The notes below the pieces were generated by a model that saw nothing but the letters and a program-made list of their open reading frames with translations, was not told the origin of the DNA and did not search any database. Of a stretch of 5,731 nt of DNA, positions 5,684 through 5,731 are shown piece after piece. Source of the DNA: an uncultured Alphaproteobacteria bacterium (GTDB lineage: Bacteria > Pseudomonadota > Alphaproteobacteria > Rickettsiales > Midichloriaceae); contig CAIOSF010000177.1 in the NCBI GenBank assembly GCA_903860855.1, positions 1 through 5,731 on the forward strand, written 5' to 3'. The first letter of the stretch is position 1. The number at the start of each line of letters is the position of its first letter. A program made the translations under genes and the position numbers.

Positions 5684-5731
5684 GTCCTGTATATCCCTTC
5701 ATCCCTTTGGATTCACAGTTGCATTATTTCA

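Noticed and set aside
5598..5731. Stop-codon readthrough extending the small peptide, since the same frame stays open to the window end
   Set aside because: Two tandem TAG codons argue for firm termination, and other frames there are open too, so openness is not informative.
1..5731. tRNA, rRNA, CRISPR array, complete insertion sequence
   Set aside because: I saw no cloverleaf, conserved rRNA stretch, regularly spaced repeat series or transposase motif.

Overview
The window is AT-rich DNA (roughly 40% G+C by eye) carrying genes on the plus strand only. It mixes intact genes with stretches where coding frames break and shift. This texture suggests a host-restricted or otherwise genome-reducing bacterium, for example an intracellular proteobacterium. 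No gene here fixes the lineage, so this is inference. Indel errors in the assembly could imitate some of the breaks.

Layout from left to right. (1) Positions 2-1243 hold a multi-pass membrane protein, weakly reminiscent of FUSC-type transporters. Its frame breaks at a run of nine C (503-511), and it probably shifts twice more before ending in an ATGA overlap with the next gene. (2) Positions 1240-2235 hold an intact prmC (release-factor glutamine methyltransferase) with all its diagnostic motifs. (3) Positions 2311-2952 encode an unrecognised hydrophilic protein, rich in His and Met, with a Cys cluster just before a hydrophobic segment. (4) Positions 2953-3366 contain only short reading frames that hand over to one another, and look like a decayed gene. 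(5) Positions 3419-4243 and 4366-5313 hold the permease and the ATPase of an ABC importer of the uncharacterised tryptophan/tyrosine-type class (COG4120/COG1101-like). The ATPase carries an unusual Gly/His/Asp-rich insert. A GC-rich hairpin-forming element and an 11-bp-period direct repeat lie between the two genes. (6) Positions 5391-5597 encode a 68-residue acidic peptide ending in two Ser/Cys pairs. It has the best promoter and ribosome binding site in the window. (7) The last ~130 bases hold an imperfect inverted repeat and no recognisable gene.

Functionally, prmC serves translation termination and is unrelated to its neighbours. The permease and ATPase should form one importer, whose substrate-binding protein is not in this window. 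The terminal small gene is the best candidate for something undescribed. Its leader-like acidic body and short SxxC-SxxxC tail resemble a ribosomally made, post-translationally modified peptide precursor, but no modification enzyme is visible here.
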